Origin: Halomonas sp. CUBES01
Lineage (GTDB): Bacteria; Pseudomonadota; Gammaproteobacteria; Pseudomonadales; Halomonadaceae
Assembly: GCF_020991005.1 (NCBI RefSeq)
Contig: NZ_JAJLLW010000005.1
Location: 124,001 to 188,000 of the forward strand
DNA: 64,000 bases
Reading direction: 5' to 3'
Numbering within the stretch: position 1 is the stretch's first letter; each line of letters starts with the position of its first letter. Positions 1-9,615 of this stretch are shown here, in pieces. The position numbers and the translations under genes are program-made. The notes below the pieces were generated by a model. The model saw only the letters and a list, made by a program, of their open reading frames with translations. It did not search any database and was not told the DNA's origin.

Positions 1-1241
1 TGGCGCACCCGCAGGTAACCGTTCTTGGTGTCGGTCCAGAAGGGCACGAACAAGATGTCCATATCCTGGTCGGCGAGCAGGCGACCAAGTTCCGGGAACT
101 CCACGTCGTAGCAGATCAGGATGCCCACGCGTCCCGCGTCGGTATCGAATACCTGCAGGTCATCGCCACCTTCGATCACCCAGTCGCGACGCTCCTGGGG
201 CGTGATGTGCAGCTTCGACTGCTTCTCGATGCTACCGTCGCGGTGGAGAAGGTAGGTGACGTTGTAGAGCCGGTCATCGTCGCGGGCTTCGATCATCGAG
301 CCGCCCACGATATTGATGTTGTAGGACACGGCCATGCGCGAAAGCTCGGTGACGAATCGTTCGGTAAAGCCGGCCAGAAAGCGAATGGCGCCCATCTGAT
401 CCTGCTGAGCCTCGCGGTCCTGCAAACCCATCAAGGGCGCATTGAAAAGCTCCGGGAAGACCGCAAAGTCGCTCTGGTAATCCGAGAGCGCATCCACGAA
501 GTATTCGATCTGCTGGAGCGCAGCCTCGACGGAGGAAAACTCGCGCATCTGCCACTGCACCGCGCCGACGCGCACCTGGGTCGGGCGGGTATCGAGTACG
601 CTTTCGGCGGGCTCGAACAGGATGTTGTTCCATTCCAGCAGCGTCGCGTAGCCCCGGGACTGCTCGTCTTCGGGCAGGTACTTGCGCAGCAGGCGCTTGA
701 CCTGGAAGTCGTTGGCCAGCTGGAAGGACAGAATCGGGTCGTAGATCTCCTTGCGGGAGACCTTGTCAATGTACTGGGCCGGGGAGAGCTCGTCGGCGTG
801 CTGGCAGTATTCGGGAATACGTCCGCCCGCCAGAATCGCCCGCAGGTTATGCGAACGGCATAGCTCCTTGCGCGCCTCGTAAAGGCGACGCCCCAGGCGG
901 TAGCCACGGTAGTCGGGGTGGATCAGGATATCCAGCCCGTACATGGCATCGCCGTCCTGATCGTTGAGAATGATCTCGCGGTGGCCGATCAGGTCGTCGT
1001 ACTTGTGCGGATTGGAAAACTCGTCGTAGTCCACCTGCACGGTGAGTGCGACGCCAACCAGCACGCCGTCGTCCTCGATGGCAATCTGACCGTCGGGGAA
1101 TTCCTGGATCAGCTTGTCGATGGTGTGCTTGGGCCAGGCACCCCCGATGTCGTGATACACCGCATCCATCAGCGTCTTGAGCTGCTCGTAGTCGTCGCTT
1201 GCGAGGTTGCGGAGGTTAAGGTGCAGTTCTTCTAAGGACAT
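1..1241 (-). CDS. GNAT acetyltransferase / carbon-nitrogen hydrolase fusion (3' end outside window)
   Basis: Reading leftward from the ATG at 1241, the frame stays open to the window edge, so the C-terminus is missing. The first ~200 residues look like a GNAT N-acetyltransferase (conserved LIHPDYRGYRLGRRLYEAR, an acetyl-CoA loop of the R-x-x-G-x-G/A type). The second part is nitrilase-like: it opens with VRVGAVQWQM, has the glutamate in FAVFPELFNAP, and the cysteine in GILICYDVEFPE, which are the expected Glu and Cys of the Glu-Lys-Cys triad. Known two-domain proteins of this build are annotated as bifunctional GNAT/carbon-nitrogen hydrolases; their substrate is not established. Cytoplasmic, no signal peptide. 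Confidence 0.88.
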   Translation of the reverse strand, partial: MSLEELHLNLRNLASDDYEQLKTLMDAVYHDIGGAWPKHTIDKLIQEFPDGQIAIEDDGVLVGVALTVQVDYDEFSNPHKYDDLIGHREIILNDQDGDAMYGLDILIHPDYRGYRLGRRLYEARKELCRSHNLRAILAGGRIPEYCQHADELSPAQYIDKVSRKEIYDPILSFQLANDFQVKRLLRKYLPEDEQSRGYATLLEWNNILFEPAESVLDTRPTQVRVGAVQWQMREFSSVEAALQQIEYFVDALSDYQSDFAVFPELFNAPLMGLQDREAQQDQMGAIRFLAGFTERFVTELSRMAVSYNINIVGGSMIEARDDDRLYNVTYLLHRDGSIEKQSKLHITPQERRDWVIEGGDDLQVFDTDAGRVGILICYDVEFPELGRLLADQDMDILFVPFWTDTKNGYLRVR

Positions 1242-1338
1242 GCATTACCCTTCGTGTGAAAATCATGGCGCAATGATACCACTCTCGGTCGATCTACAGG
1301 GACAGCAACCTCAGTGGGTACCATAGAGGCGCCAACGA

Positions 1339-1366
1339 AAAAGCCCCGGCGAATGCCGGGGCTTTT
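1339..1366 (-). terminator. Rho-independent terminator (usable on both strands)
   Basis: A 12-bp perfect inverted repeat (AAAAGCCCCGGC / GCCGGGGCTTTT) with a 4-base loop, flanked by A and T runs on each side. It lies just after the stop of the small acidic protein gene on the minus strand, whose transcript it would end. Confidence 0.85.
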
Positions 1367-1389
1367 CATAACCGATGGCGTACCAGCGA

Positions 1390-1710
1390 TCAATCTTCGG
1401 GATCGTTAGCGGAGTCGACACCGTTGTCAGAAGCAACTTCGCCTTCTTCAAGCTGGCCATCGGGATCGTTCATGGCATCTTCTGGATCGTTGGCGCTGTC
1501 AGTGACGTTTTCCTCTTCCACGACAGCGTCGTCGGACATTGTCGCGTTTGGTTCAGTCTGGCCATCGTCCGGATCATTGGCGGAATCAACGCTGGTTTCC
1601 GCTTCATTTAGATCGTGGTCTTTCATGTCTTCGTGATGGTCGGCAAAGGCCATGCCTGACATCAAACCGAATGTACCTACTAGCGCGACTGTCCTGATGA
1701 CGTTTTTCAT
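1390..1710 (-). CDS. small acidic exported protein with DSANDP repeats
   Basis: 106 residues. The N-terminus is a clear Sec signal peptide (basic MKNVIR, hydrophobic core, cleavage expected after AFA at about residue 23). The mature chain is extremely acidic and contains the motif DSANDP(E/D)D three times, plus a shorter AMNDPDG variant. No cysteine, no enzyme motif, almost no hydrophobic residues, so it is probably disordered. An AAGGAT ribosome site precedes the ATG and a strong terminator follows, so it is monocistronic. I do not recognise a family; a periplasmic cation-binding or filler protein is only a guess. Confidence 0.75.
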   Translation of the reverse strand: MKNVIRTVALVGTFGLMSGMAFADHHEDMKDHDLNEAETSVDSANDPDDGQTEPNATMSDDAVVEEENVTDSANDPEDAMNDPDGQLEEGEVASDNGVDSANDPED

Positions 1711-1820
1711 AGCAAATCCTTATGATCTGATTAATTGCTTTTTCATTCAAAGGCATCGTGTCGATGAATGATATGTACAATCCTAGTAGAGATATTTTGT
1801 TTTTCAAGCATGGATTTTCG

Positions 1821-2741
1821 TTAGCTGCGTTTGCGTACCGTGGCACCTTCGTTCTTGACGGCCTGGGAAAAGGATTGAGTCAGCGTCTGTGCCATGATGA
1901 CGCCCGCCAATATCAACAGGCCGCCGATAAAGTGGAACCCGGCGACCCGTTCCCCCAACAGCGCCATGGCGATGAGCGCGCTGAACAGCGGCATCAGGTT
2001 GATGAAGATACTCGCCTGACTCGCCCCGATCTGGCGCACCGCGCGCATCCACAGGAAGGTGGTGATGATGGAGGCTGGAATGCCTGCGTACAGGATGAGT
2101 CCAATATTCTGAGTGTCTACCGGCGTCATCGGGCCCAGCAGATAAGGTGGCAGCAGGATGAGCACGGCAAAGCACACCTGAGCGTAAAGCATGACCCAGG
2201 GGGGGAGGTTCATCGACCAGCGTTTGAGCATGACACCGTACAAGGCGTAACAGGTGGCGGCCACCACCATCAGTGCATCGCCGTAGGCCACCCGTAACTG
2301 CAACAAGGACAGCGGATTGCCTCGGCCAAGCAGAACGGTCACGCCGATAAAGGCGACCACGCCGCCCAGAATGCCGCCCAGAGTGGGCGGTTCGCGCAAG
2401 ATCAAGGCGCTGAGCAGTACCGTCAGCAGCGGCACCATGGCGGCGAGGATGCCCATATTGGTGGCACTCGTGGTTTCCGCTGCCACGTACGCCAGGCCCT
2501 GCCATAGCCCCATGCCCAGCAACCCCAGCAGGGCGAGCTTGGGCCAATGGCGGCGAATCTCATCGCGATGGCGAAGTGCCGCGGGCAGTACAAAAGGGGT
2601 CATGACGACCAGTGCCAGCAGCCAGCGCAAAAAGGCGATACTGCTTGGCGCAATGGCGCCCACGGTGAGCTGGTTGATGGTCATGTTGCCCGACCAGATC
2701 AGCACGGTGGTCAGCGGCGCTAAAAAATACATCAATGGCAT
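1821..2741 (-). CDS. EamA/DMT-family transporter
   Basis: About 306 residues from the ATG at 2741, which has an AAGGA site six bases upstream; the frame is open further up but the extra sequence is hydrophilic and has no ribosome site. About ten hydrophobic segments make two EamA repeats: the first with SSIAFLRWLLALVVM, the second with ASQASIFINLMPLFSALIAMALLGE. Such proteins export or import small metabolites across the inner membrane; the substrate cannot be read from sequence. Divergent from fadH, with both promoters in the 133 bp between them. Confidence 0.85.
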   Translation of the reverse strand: MPLMYFLAPLTTVLIWSGNMTINQLTVGAIAPSSIAFLRWLLALVVMTPFVLPAALRHRDEIRRHWPKLALLGLLGMGLWQGLAYVAAETTSATNMGILAAMVPLLTVLLSALILREPPTLGGILGGVVAFIGVTVLLGRGNPLSLLQLRVAYGDALMVVAATCYALYGVMLKRWSMNLPPWVMLYAQVCFAVLILLPPYLLGPMTPVDTQNIGLILYAGIPASIITTFLWMRAVRQIGASQASIFINLMPLFSALIAMALLGERVAGFHFIGGLLILAGVIMAQTLTQSFSQAVKNEGATVRKRS

Positions 2742-2874
2742 GTCGCGATCCTTATCGTTAGCCGGGTAATGTGACCTGCTTTGTGGTGATGAGCAAGCCC
2801 CAGGACTGTACGTCACGGTCAGGATGTCATACGCTTGTTTGAATAATAGTCGAATTATTCTCTGGAGAACCGTG

Positions 2875-4896
2875 ATGACGCATTCGCCTGCGTATCCCCA
2901 CCTGTTTCGTCCGCTGACCGTTGGCCACTTGACGCTGCCCAACCGGGTGTTGATGGGCTCCATGCATACCAACCTCGAAGAAGCGCCCAATGGCTTCGAG
3001 CGATTGGCGGCGTTCTACGCTGAACGCGCACGCGCGGGCGTTGGCCTGATTGTCACCGGGGGGATCGCGCCCAACGCGGAAGGCGCCGTGTTTCAGGGCG
3101 CCAATGCGTTAACCGACACGTCGCAGCTGGCACAGCACCGCCAGGTGGTCGAGGCCGTGCACGCCGAGGGTGGGCATTTATGCATGCAGATATTGCATGC
3201 CGGTCGCTATGCGTACTCGCCTGAGCTGGTGGCACCTTCGGCGATCCAGGCGCCCATCAACCCCTTCACGCCCCGCGCGCTGACCGGTGATGAGGTCGAA
3301 CAGCAGATCGAGGACTACGTGCGCTGCGCCAAACTCGCCCAGCAGGCGGGCTACGACGGCGTTGAAGTCATGGGGTCGGAAGGCTATCTGATCAATCAGT
3401 TCATCTGCCGGCGTACCAACCAGCGCGATGACGCATGGGGCGGCGACGTCGAGCGCCGGATTCGCTTCCCGCTCGAGATCGTCAAGCGCATCCGCGCCGC
3501 CGTGGGCGAGCGCTTCCTGGTGATTTTCCGCCTGTCGATGATCGATCTGGTGGAAGAGGGCAGTTCGTGGGAGGAAGTCGTTGCCTTGGGGCAAGCCATC
3601 GAAGCCGCCGGTGCCGATGTGATCAATACCGGCATTGGCTGGCATGAAGCCCGGGTGCCGACCATTGTGACCAGTGTCCCCCGCGCGGCGTTCAGCGACG
3701 TGACCCGGCGCATGAAGGCGGCGCTGTCGATCCCGCTGATCACCACCAACCGCATCAACATGCCGGACGTGGCCGAGCGGGTGCTGGCCGAAGGGCACGC
3801 CGACATGGTGTCCATGGCGCGACCGTTTCTCGCCGACCCGGACTGGGTGCGCAAGGCCGAAGCGGGCCTGGCCGACGAGATCAACACCTGTATCGCCTGC
3901 AATCAGGCCTGCCTGGATCATACCTTTGCCGGCAAGCTCACGTCCTGCCTGGTCAACCCCCGCGCCTGCCACGAAACCGAATTGACGCTTACGCCTGCTC
4001 AGTCAGTGAAGCGCGTGGCAGTGGTCGGCGGCGGCCCGGCGGGCCTTGCCACGGCGACGGCCGCCGCCAGCCGGGGGCACCAGGTGGTGCTGTTCGAGCG
4101 TCGCGATGAGCTTGGCGGGCAGTTCAACTACGCCCGCAAGATCCCCGGCAAGGAAGAGTTCAACGAAACGCTGCGTTACTACCGCGTCATGCTCGACAAG
4201 CATGACGTCGAGGTGCGTCTGAACACCACCGCCACGGTCGAGGCGCTGGCCGGGTTCGACGAGGTGGTGATTGCCACCGGCGTGATGCCCCGCGAACTGA
4301 CGCTACCCGGCGCCGATCACCCAAGCGTGCTGAGCTACGCCGAGGCCATCGAGCAGCCCGAGCGTGTCGGCCCGACCGTCGCGGTGATCGGCGCGGGCGG
4401 TATCGGCTTCGATGTCTCCGAGCTGCTGGCCCATGAGGGGCATCCCACGCTTGACCTCGCTGCCTGGTGCGACGAGTGGGGCGTGGATCTGGCGGTGGGC
4501 GAGCGCGGCGGCCTGAAAGCCCCCGCGCCGCCTGCCTCGCCCAGGGACATCGTCATGCTCCAGCGTAAAACCTCCAAGCCGGGCAAATACCTGGGCAAGA
4601 CCACCGGCTGGGTGCATCGCGCTTCGCTCAAGCAACGTGGCGTCAAGACCCTGACCGGGTGCGAATACCTGAAAATCGACGATCAGGGGCTGCACATCCG
4701 CCGCGACGGCCAGGAGCAGGTGCTGGCCGTTGCCTCGATCGTGGTGTGCGCGGGCCAGGAGTCAGTGCGTGAGTTGATCACGCCGCTGGAACAGGCGGGT
4801 GGGCGCGTTCACGTGATCGGCGGCGCCGACGAAGCCGCCGAGCTGGACGCCAAGCGCGCCATCGACCAGGGCACACGGCTGGCGGCTTCCTTATAG
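2875..4896 (+). CDS. fadH: NADPH-dependent 2,4-dienoyl-CoA reductase
   Basis: 673 residues, the same length as the E. coli enzyme. It reduces 2,4-dienoyl-CoA during beta-oxidation of unsaturated fatty acids. An Old-Yellow-Enzyme-type FMN barrel fills residues 1-330 (HxxLFRPLTVGHLTLPNR opening, IHAGRY-type motif ILHAGRYAYSPE). The 4Fe-4S cluster ligands are C339, C342, C346 and C358. A dinucleotide fold with VAVVGGGPAGLA at about 381-392 and a second one near VAVIGAGGIGFD follow. The ATG at 2875 is preferred over the upstream one at 2824 because TCTGGAGA sits just before it. Confidence 0.95.
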   Translation: MTHSPAYPHLFRPLTVGHLTLPNRVLMGSMHTNLEEAPNGFERLAAFYAERARAGVGLIVTGGIAPNAEGAVFQGANALTDTSQLAQHRQVVEAVHAEGGHLCMQILHAGRYAYSPELVAPSAIQAPINPFTPRALTGDEVEQQIEDYVRCAKLAQQAGYDGVEVMGSEGYLINQFICRRTNQRDDAWGGDVERRIRFPLEIVKRIRAAVGERFLVIFRLSMIDLVEEGSSWEEVVALGQAIEAAGADVINTGIGWHEARVPTIVTSVPRAAFSDVTRRMKAALSIPLITTNRINMPDVAERVLAEGHADMVSMARPFLADPDWVRKAEAGLADEINTCIACNQACLDHTFAGKLTSCLVNPRACHETELTLTPAQSVKRVAVVGGGPAGLATATAAASRGHQVVLFERRDELGGQFNYARKIPGKEEFNETLRYYRVMLDKHDVEVRLNTTATVEALAGFDEVVIATGVMPRELTLPGADHPSVLSYAEAIEQPERVGPTVAVIGAGGIGFDVSELLAHEGHPTLDLAAWCDEWGVDLAVGERGGLKAPAPPASPRDIVMLQRKTSKPGKYLGKTTGWVHRASLKQRGVKTLTGCEYLKIDDQGLHIRRDGQEQVLAVASIVVCAGQESVRELITPLEQAGGRVHVIGGADEAAELDAKRAIDQGTRLAASL

Positions 4897-5015
4897 CGTT
4901 GAAATGGCGATAGACTGGTGACGTTAGCCAACCTAACGGATGACGACGACGCGGGTGGCACCCAGCCTGCGTCGTTCGATTGCCAGATAAAGGACTACCC
5001 AAAAGGACGATCGCC

Positions 5016-6059
5016 ATGACCTCGGAGTGTACCCCGCGATTTTTAGCCAGTGACAACACCTCCGGTATTTGCCCGGAAGCCATGGACTACCTGCTGGAGG
5101 CCAATCAGGCCGATGATCTGGCCTACGGCAACGACCGCTGGACGGCGCGTGCCGCCGACCGCTTTCGCGAGATGTTCGACTTCGATTGCGACGTGTTTTT
5201 TGTGTTCAACGGCACCGCAGCCAATTCACTGGCACTTTCCGCGATGGGGCGCAGCTATCACAGCGTGATCTGCCACGAGCTGGCGCACATTGAAACGGAT
5301 GAGTGCGGCGGCCCGGAGTTCTTCTCCAATGGGGCCAAGCTGCTGACGTCGCCGGGCGCCGACGGCAAGCTCACCCCGGAAGGCATCGAAGCGCTGGTCA
5401 CCAAGCGCAGCGATATCCACTACCCCAAGCCCAAGGTCATCTCGCTGACCCAGGCCACCGAAGTGGGGACGGTGTATTCCCGCGAGGAGCTGCTGGCCAT
5501 TCGCGCCATGGCGGACAAGTACGACCTGCGCCTGCACATGGACGGCGCGCGGTTTGCCAACGCCTGCGCCAGCCTGAACGCCACCCCCGCCGAGCTGACC
5601 TGGCAGGTGGGCGTCGACGCGCTATGCTTTTCCGGCACCAAGAACGGCCTGGCCTTCGGCGAGGCGATTCTGTTCTTCAATCGGGAACTGGCCGAGGACT
5701 TTTCCTACCGCTGCAAGCAGGCGGGGCAGTTGGCCTCCAAGATGCGTTTTGTCTCCGCCCCCTGGCTTGGCCTGCTGGAAAGCGGTGCCTGGTTGACCAA
5801 TGCCCAGCACGCCAACGCCATGGCGCATTACCTGTCTGACGGCCTGCAGGCGTTACCCGGCGTGTCGCTGATGTTTCCCACCCAGGCCAACAGCGTGTTC
5901 GTTGAATTGCCGCCTCACGCCATTGAAGCGTTGAAAGCCCGCGACTGGACCTTCTATACCTTTATCGGCGCGGGCGGGGTACGTTTTGTATGCGCCTGGA
6001 ACACCACCGTTGAATTGCTCGACCAGCTGCTGGCCGATATCCAGGCGGTGCTTGAATAA
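5016..6059 (+). CDS. ltaE: low-specificity L-threonine aldolase
   Basis: 347 residues from the ATG at 5016, which follows AAAAGGA. PLP enzyme of the beta-eliminating lyase fold that cleaves L-threonine/allo-threonine to glycine and acetaldehyde. The PLP lysine is K209 in SGTKNGLAFGEA. Also visible are the substrate-binding RLHMDGARFANA and the conserved start FASDN-like FLASDNTSG. The protein is related to the shorter bacterial aldolases (beta-eliminating lyase Pfam family). Stand-alone gene followed by a hairpin at 6087-6110. The symbol follows the family name; specificity toward D- or L-forms is not tested here. Confidence 0.9.
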   Translation: MTSECTPRFLASDNTSGICPEAMDYLLEANQADDLAYGNDRWTARAADRFREMFDFDCDVFFVFNGTAANSLALSAMGRSYHSVICHELAHIETDECGGPEFFSNGAKLLTSPGADGKLTPEGIEALVTKRSDIHYPKPKVISLTQATEVGTVYSREELLAIRAMADKYDLRLHMDGARFANACASLNATPAELTWQVGVDALCFSGTKNGLAFGEAILFFNRELAEDFSYRCKQAGQLASKMRFVSAPWLGLLESGAWLTNAQHANAMAHYLSDGLQALPGVSLMFPTQANSVFVELPPHAIEALKARDWTFYTFIGAGGVRFVCAWNTTVELLDQLLADIQAVLE

Positions 6060-6086
6060 CCCGACTGATTGGCACTTTCTGAGCTG

Positions 6087-6113
6087 GCGCCGCCTCTTTA
6101 CAGGCGGCGCTTT
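6087..6113 (+). terminator. putative terminator hairpin after the aldolase gene
   Basis: 9-bp perfect GC-rich stem (GCGCCGCCT / AGGCGGCGC) with a 6-base loop and a short TTT. It lies 27 bases past the stop. The T-run is short, so strength is uncertain. The rest of the 6060-6347 gap shows no gene; it presumably carries the promoter of the prkA operon. Confidence 0.55.
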
Positions 6114-6347
6114 GCGTAGGGAGGTAGGTGGCCTTTGAGCCAATTCAGTCATCAGCGAGCCGATTATTTTCAACGCAACTAATCGCCTGACCTTACGCTC
6201 ATAGCATTAACGCCGCAGCGTTGAAGTTTGAGCCATCACATTTTGCTAATGCTGACTACGCTGATAGAGCGATACCTCGTTTGGCACACCGTGACGACAT
6301 TGGCCGCTTGACGGTGACCGCCTGGGGATGGGCTACAGGAGAGTTCA

Positions 6348-8270
6348 ATGAGCATCTTTGATCACGTTCAAGACCGTTTTGCCCGCGTTCAGCAGGAAGA
6401 TATGAGCCTCGAGGAATATCTGGCGCTATGTCGCCGTGACCCCAAGGTTTATGCCAGCGCCGCTGAGCGCATGCTGGAAGCGATTGGTGAGCCTGAAGTC
6501 ATCGACACCGCTAAAGACTCGCGCCTCTCGCGGATTTTTTCCAACAAGGTGATTCGCCGCTACCCGGCCTTTGCCGAATTTCACGGCATGGAGGAAGCCA
6601 TCGAGCAGATCGTGGCCTACTTCCGCCATGCGGCGCAGGGACTGGAAGAGCGCAAGCAGATTCTCTACCTGCTGGGGCCGGTGGGCGGCGGCAAGTCGTC
6701 CCTGGCCGAACGCCTCAAGCTGCTGATGGAACGGATTCCCTTTTATGCCATTAAAGGCTCGCCGGTGTACGAATCACCGCTTGGCCTGTTTTCGCCGGAG
6801 GAAGACGGCGAGCTGCTGGAAAAGGAATACGGCATTCCCCAGCGCCACCTCAAGAGCGTGATGTCGCCCTGGGCCGCCAAACGGCTGAAGGAATACGGCG
6901 GTGATATTTCCCAGTTCCGGGTGGTGCGCCTGTATCCTTCACGGCTGAATCAGATTGCCATCTCGAAAACCGAACCCGGTGACGAAAACAACCAGGATAT
7001 TTCCTCGCTGGTGGGCAAGGTCGACATCCGCCAGCTCGAGCTTTATTCCCAGGATGACCCGGATGCCTACAGCTTCTCTGGCGGGCTGTGTCGCGCCAAC
7101 CAGGGGCTGATGGAGTTCGTCGAGATGTTCAAGGCGCCCATCAAGGTGCTGCACCCGCTGCTGACCGCGACCCAGGAGGGCAACTATAACCCCACCGAGG
7201 GCATGGGCGCGATTCCCTTCGACGGGGTGATTCTCGCCCACTCCAACGAATCCGAGTGGCAGGCGTTTCGTAACAACCGCAACAACGAGGCGTTTCTCGA
7301 CCGGGTGTACATCGTCAAGGTGCCTTACTGCCTGCGGGTGACCGAAGAAATCAAGATCTACCAGAAGCTGCTCGAGCATTCGTCGCTCAACGCCGCGCCC
7401 TGCGCCCCGGATACCCTGCGTATGCTGGCGCAATTCTCTGTTCTCTCGCGGCTCAAGGTGCCGGAGAATTCGAGTATCTATTCCAAGATGCGCGTGTACG
7501 ACGGCGAGAACCTCAAGGATACCGATCCCCGCGCCAAGTCGATGCAGGAATACCGCGACGCCGCCGGGGTGGATGAAGGCATGCAGGGACTGTCGACCCG
7601 CTTTGCGTTCAAGATCCTCTCCAAGGTGTTCAACTTTGATGGCACGGAAACGGCGGCCAACCCGGTGCATTTGCTTTACGTGCTGGAGCAGGCGCTCGAG
7701 CGCGAACAGCTGCCGTCGGAAGTCTTCGAACGCTATATCGGCTTCATAAAAGAATTCCTGGCGCCGCGTTACGTCGAGTTCATCGGCAAGGAAATCCAGA
7801 CCGCCTACCTCGAGTCCTACAGCGAGTACGGCCAGAACATCTTTGACCGCTATGTCACCTACGCCGACTTCTGGATTCAGGATCAGGAGTACCGCGACCC
7901 GGAAACCGGCGAGCTGCTCGATCGCCAGTCTCTCAATGATGAGCTGGAAAAGATCGAGAAACCGGCCGGCATCTCCAACCCCAAGGACTTCCGCCACGAA
8001 GTGGTCAATTTTGTACTGCGCGCCCGGGCGCAAAACAACGGCATGAACCCCAGTTGGCAGTCCTACGAAAAGCTCAAGGGCGTCATCGAGCACAAGATGT
8101 TCGCCAATACCGAAGAGCTGCTGCCGGTGATCTCCTTCAATGCCAAGGCATCGAAGTCCGACCAGAAGAAGCACGAGGACTTCGTCGCCCGGATGGTGGA
8201 CCGAGGTTATACCGAAAAACAGGTGCGGTTGTTGTCGGAATGGTACCTGCGCGTCCGTAAGTCCCAGTAG
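6348..8270 (+). CDS. yeaG: PrkA/YeaG-family serine protein kinase
   Basis: 640 residues, normal for the family. An AAA-type ATPase module opens the protein, with the Walker A motif GPVGGGKSS at 110-118; the C-terminal PrkA kinase-like part follows (GYxKVPYCLRVTEE-type region, conserved ...RYVEFIGKEIQTAYLESYSEYGQNIFDRY). E. coli YeaG is a cytoplasmic stress kinase linked to nitrogen starvation and sporulation-like responses in other phyla. GGAGA ribosome site. First gene of a conserved three-gene operon with the YeaH and SpoVR homologues, 34 and 21 bases apart. Confidence 0.95.
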   Translation: MSIFDHVQDRFARVQQEDMSLEEYLALCRRDPKVYASAAERMLEAIGEPEVIDTAKDSRLSRIFSNKVIRRYPAFAEFHGMEEAIEQIVAYFRHAAQGLEERKQILYLLGPVGGGKSSLAERLKLLMERIPFYAIKGSPVYESPLGLFSPEEDGELLEKEYGIPQRHLKSVMSPWAAKRLKEYGGDISQFRVVRLYPSRLNQIAISKTEPGDENNQDISSLVGKVDIRQLELYSQDDPDAYSFSGGLCRANQGLMEFVEMFKAPIKVLHPLLTATQEGNYNPTEGMGAIPFDGVILAHSNESEWQAFRNNRNNEAFLDRVYIVKVPYCLRVTEEIKIYQKLLEHSSLNAAPCAPDTLRMLAQFSVLSRLKVPENSSIYSKMRVYDGENLKDTDPRAKSMQEYRDAAGVDEGMQGLSTRFAFKILSKVFNFDGTETAANPVHLLYVLEQALEREQLPSEVFERYIGFIKEFLAPRYVEFIGKEIQTAYLESYSEYGQNIFDRYVTYADFWIQDQEYRDPETGELLDRQSLNDELEKIEKPAGISNPKDFRHEVVNFVLRARAQNNGMNPSWQSYEKLKGVIEHKMFANTEELLPVISFNAKASKSDQKKHEDFVARMVDRGYTEKQVRLLSEWYLRVRKSQ

Positions 8271-8304
8271 CGGCTAGCGCTCAAGCCAAGAGCTAGGAGG
8301 TCGC

Positions 8305-9594
8305 ATGACCTACTTTATCGATCGCAGGCCCAACGCCAAGCACAAGAGCGCAGTCAACCGGCAGCGCTTCCTGGAGCGCTATCGGCAGCATATCAAGCGT
8401 TCCGTGGAAGAGGCGGTCAACCGTCGCTCGATCACCGACATGGAGCGGGGAGAAAAAGTCTCGATTCCCACCAAGGATATTTCCGAGCCGGTGTTCCAGC
8501 ACGGCCCCGGCGGGGCGCGGGGCATCGTCTCCCCCGGCAATAAAGAGTTCCTGGCGGGAGACAGGATTCGCCGCCCGCCGGGCCAGGGCGGTGCTGGCGG
8601 CGCGGGGGAGGGCGGCGCCTCCGATCAGGGCGAGGGTACCGACGAGTTTGCCTTTACTCTGAGCCGCGAGGAGTTCCTGGAGTTCGTCTTTGATGGTCTA
8701 GAGCTTCCGCACCTGCAGCGCAAACCGCTCAAGTCACTCCAGGAAGTCAAGATGGTGCGCGCCGGCCTGGCCCGGGACGGTGTGCCCTCGCGAATTAGCA
8801 TTACTCGCTCGATGCGCGAGGCGTACGCGCGACGTATCGCCATGCGCGCGCCCATCAAGCGCGCCTTGAAAGAAGCCAGGCAGGCGCTGGAGGCGGAGGA
8901 GCGCAAGGACGCCGTGCTGCGAAACCCGGCGCGTATCGCCGAGCTCAAGGCGGAAATCGAGCGTCTGGAAAAACGTATCGAAGCGGTGCCGTTTATCGAC
9001 ACCTACGACCTGCGCTATCACCAGCTGTCCGCCCAGCCGCAGCCGTCGAGCCAGGCGGTGATGTTCTGCGTGATGGACGTGTCCGGCTCCATGACGCAAA
9101 ACCACAAGGACATCGCCAAGCGCTTTTTCCTGTTGCTGTACCTGTTTCTGGAGAAACATTACGAAAAGGTCGAGCTGGTGTTTGTCCGCCACCACACGGC
9201 GGCGCGGGAGGTCAGCGAAGAGGAGTTTTTCTACTCCCGGGAAACCGGCGGCACCATCGTTTCCAGCGCGCTTACGCTGGTCAACGGCATCATCGAAAAA
9301 CGCTATCCCCCCGGGCAGTGGAATCTGTATGTCGCCCAGGCCTCCGACGGCGATAACTGGGACGATGACTCCAACGTGTGCCGCGACCTGCTGATCAAGC
9401 AGCTGATGCCGCAGCTACAGTACTACGCCTATGTGGAAATCACGCCCCACGATCATCAATCGCTATGGCAGGAATACGAGACCGTGGCCGCGCGCTTTCC
9501 CGAGCAGTTTGCCATGCGCCAGATTGTCGAGGCCGGGGATATCTACCCCGTCTTCCGTGAACTCTTTAAGCGCCGCTTGAACCAGCAGCGCTGA
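8305..9594 (+). CDS. yeaH: YeaH/YhbH family protein (UPF0229, VWA-like)
   Basis: 429 residues. Starts with the family signature [26 protein letters not shown] glycine-rich linker lies at about 80-110. A von Willebrand A-like domain follows with the metal-site motif DVSGS at 258-262. A strong AGGAGG site precedes the ATG. It always sits between the PrkA kinase and SpoVR genes in proteobacteria, and a role with them in stress response is inferred from that context. No enzymatic activity is established. Confidence 0.93.
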   Translation: MTYFIDRRPNAKHKSAVNRQRFLERYRQHIKRSVEEAVNRRSITDMERGEKVSIPTKDISEPVFQHGPGGARGIVSPGNKEFLAGDRIRRPPGQGGAGGAGEGGASDQGEGTDEFAFTLSREEFLEFVFDGLELPHLQRKPLKSLQEVKMVRAGLARDGVPSRISITRSMREAYARRIAMRAPIKRALKEARQALEAEERKDAVLRNPARIAELKAEIERLEKRIEAVPFIDTYDLRYHQLSAQPQPSSQAVMFCVMDVSGSMTQNHKDIAKRFFLLLYLFLEKHYEKVELVFVRHHTAAREVSEEEFFYSRETGGTIVSSALTLVNGIIEKRYPPGQWNLYVAQASDGDNWDDDSNVCRDLLIKQLMPQLQYYAYVEITPHDHQSLWQEYETVAARFPEQFAMRQIVEAGDIYPVFRELFKRRLNQQR

Positions 9595-9615
9595 CCGCCC
9601 GTTGAGGAGTGCGCC

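Noticed and set aside
6939..8174. 411-residue open frame antisense to yeaG
   Set aside because: It mirrors the strong codon bias of a GC-rich gene, has no recognisable domain, and yeaG is a certain gene.
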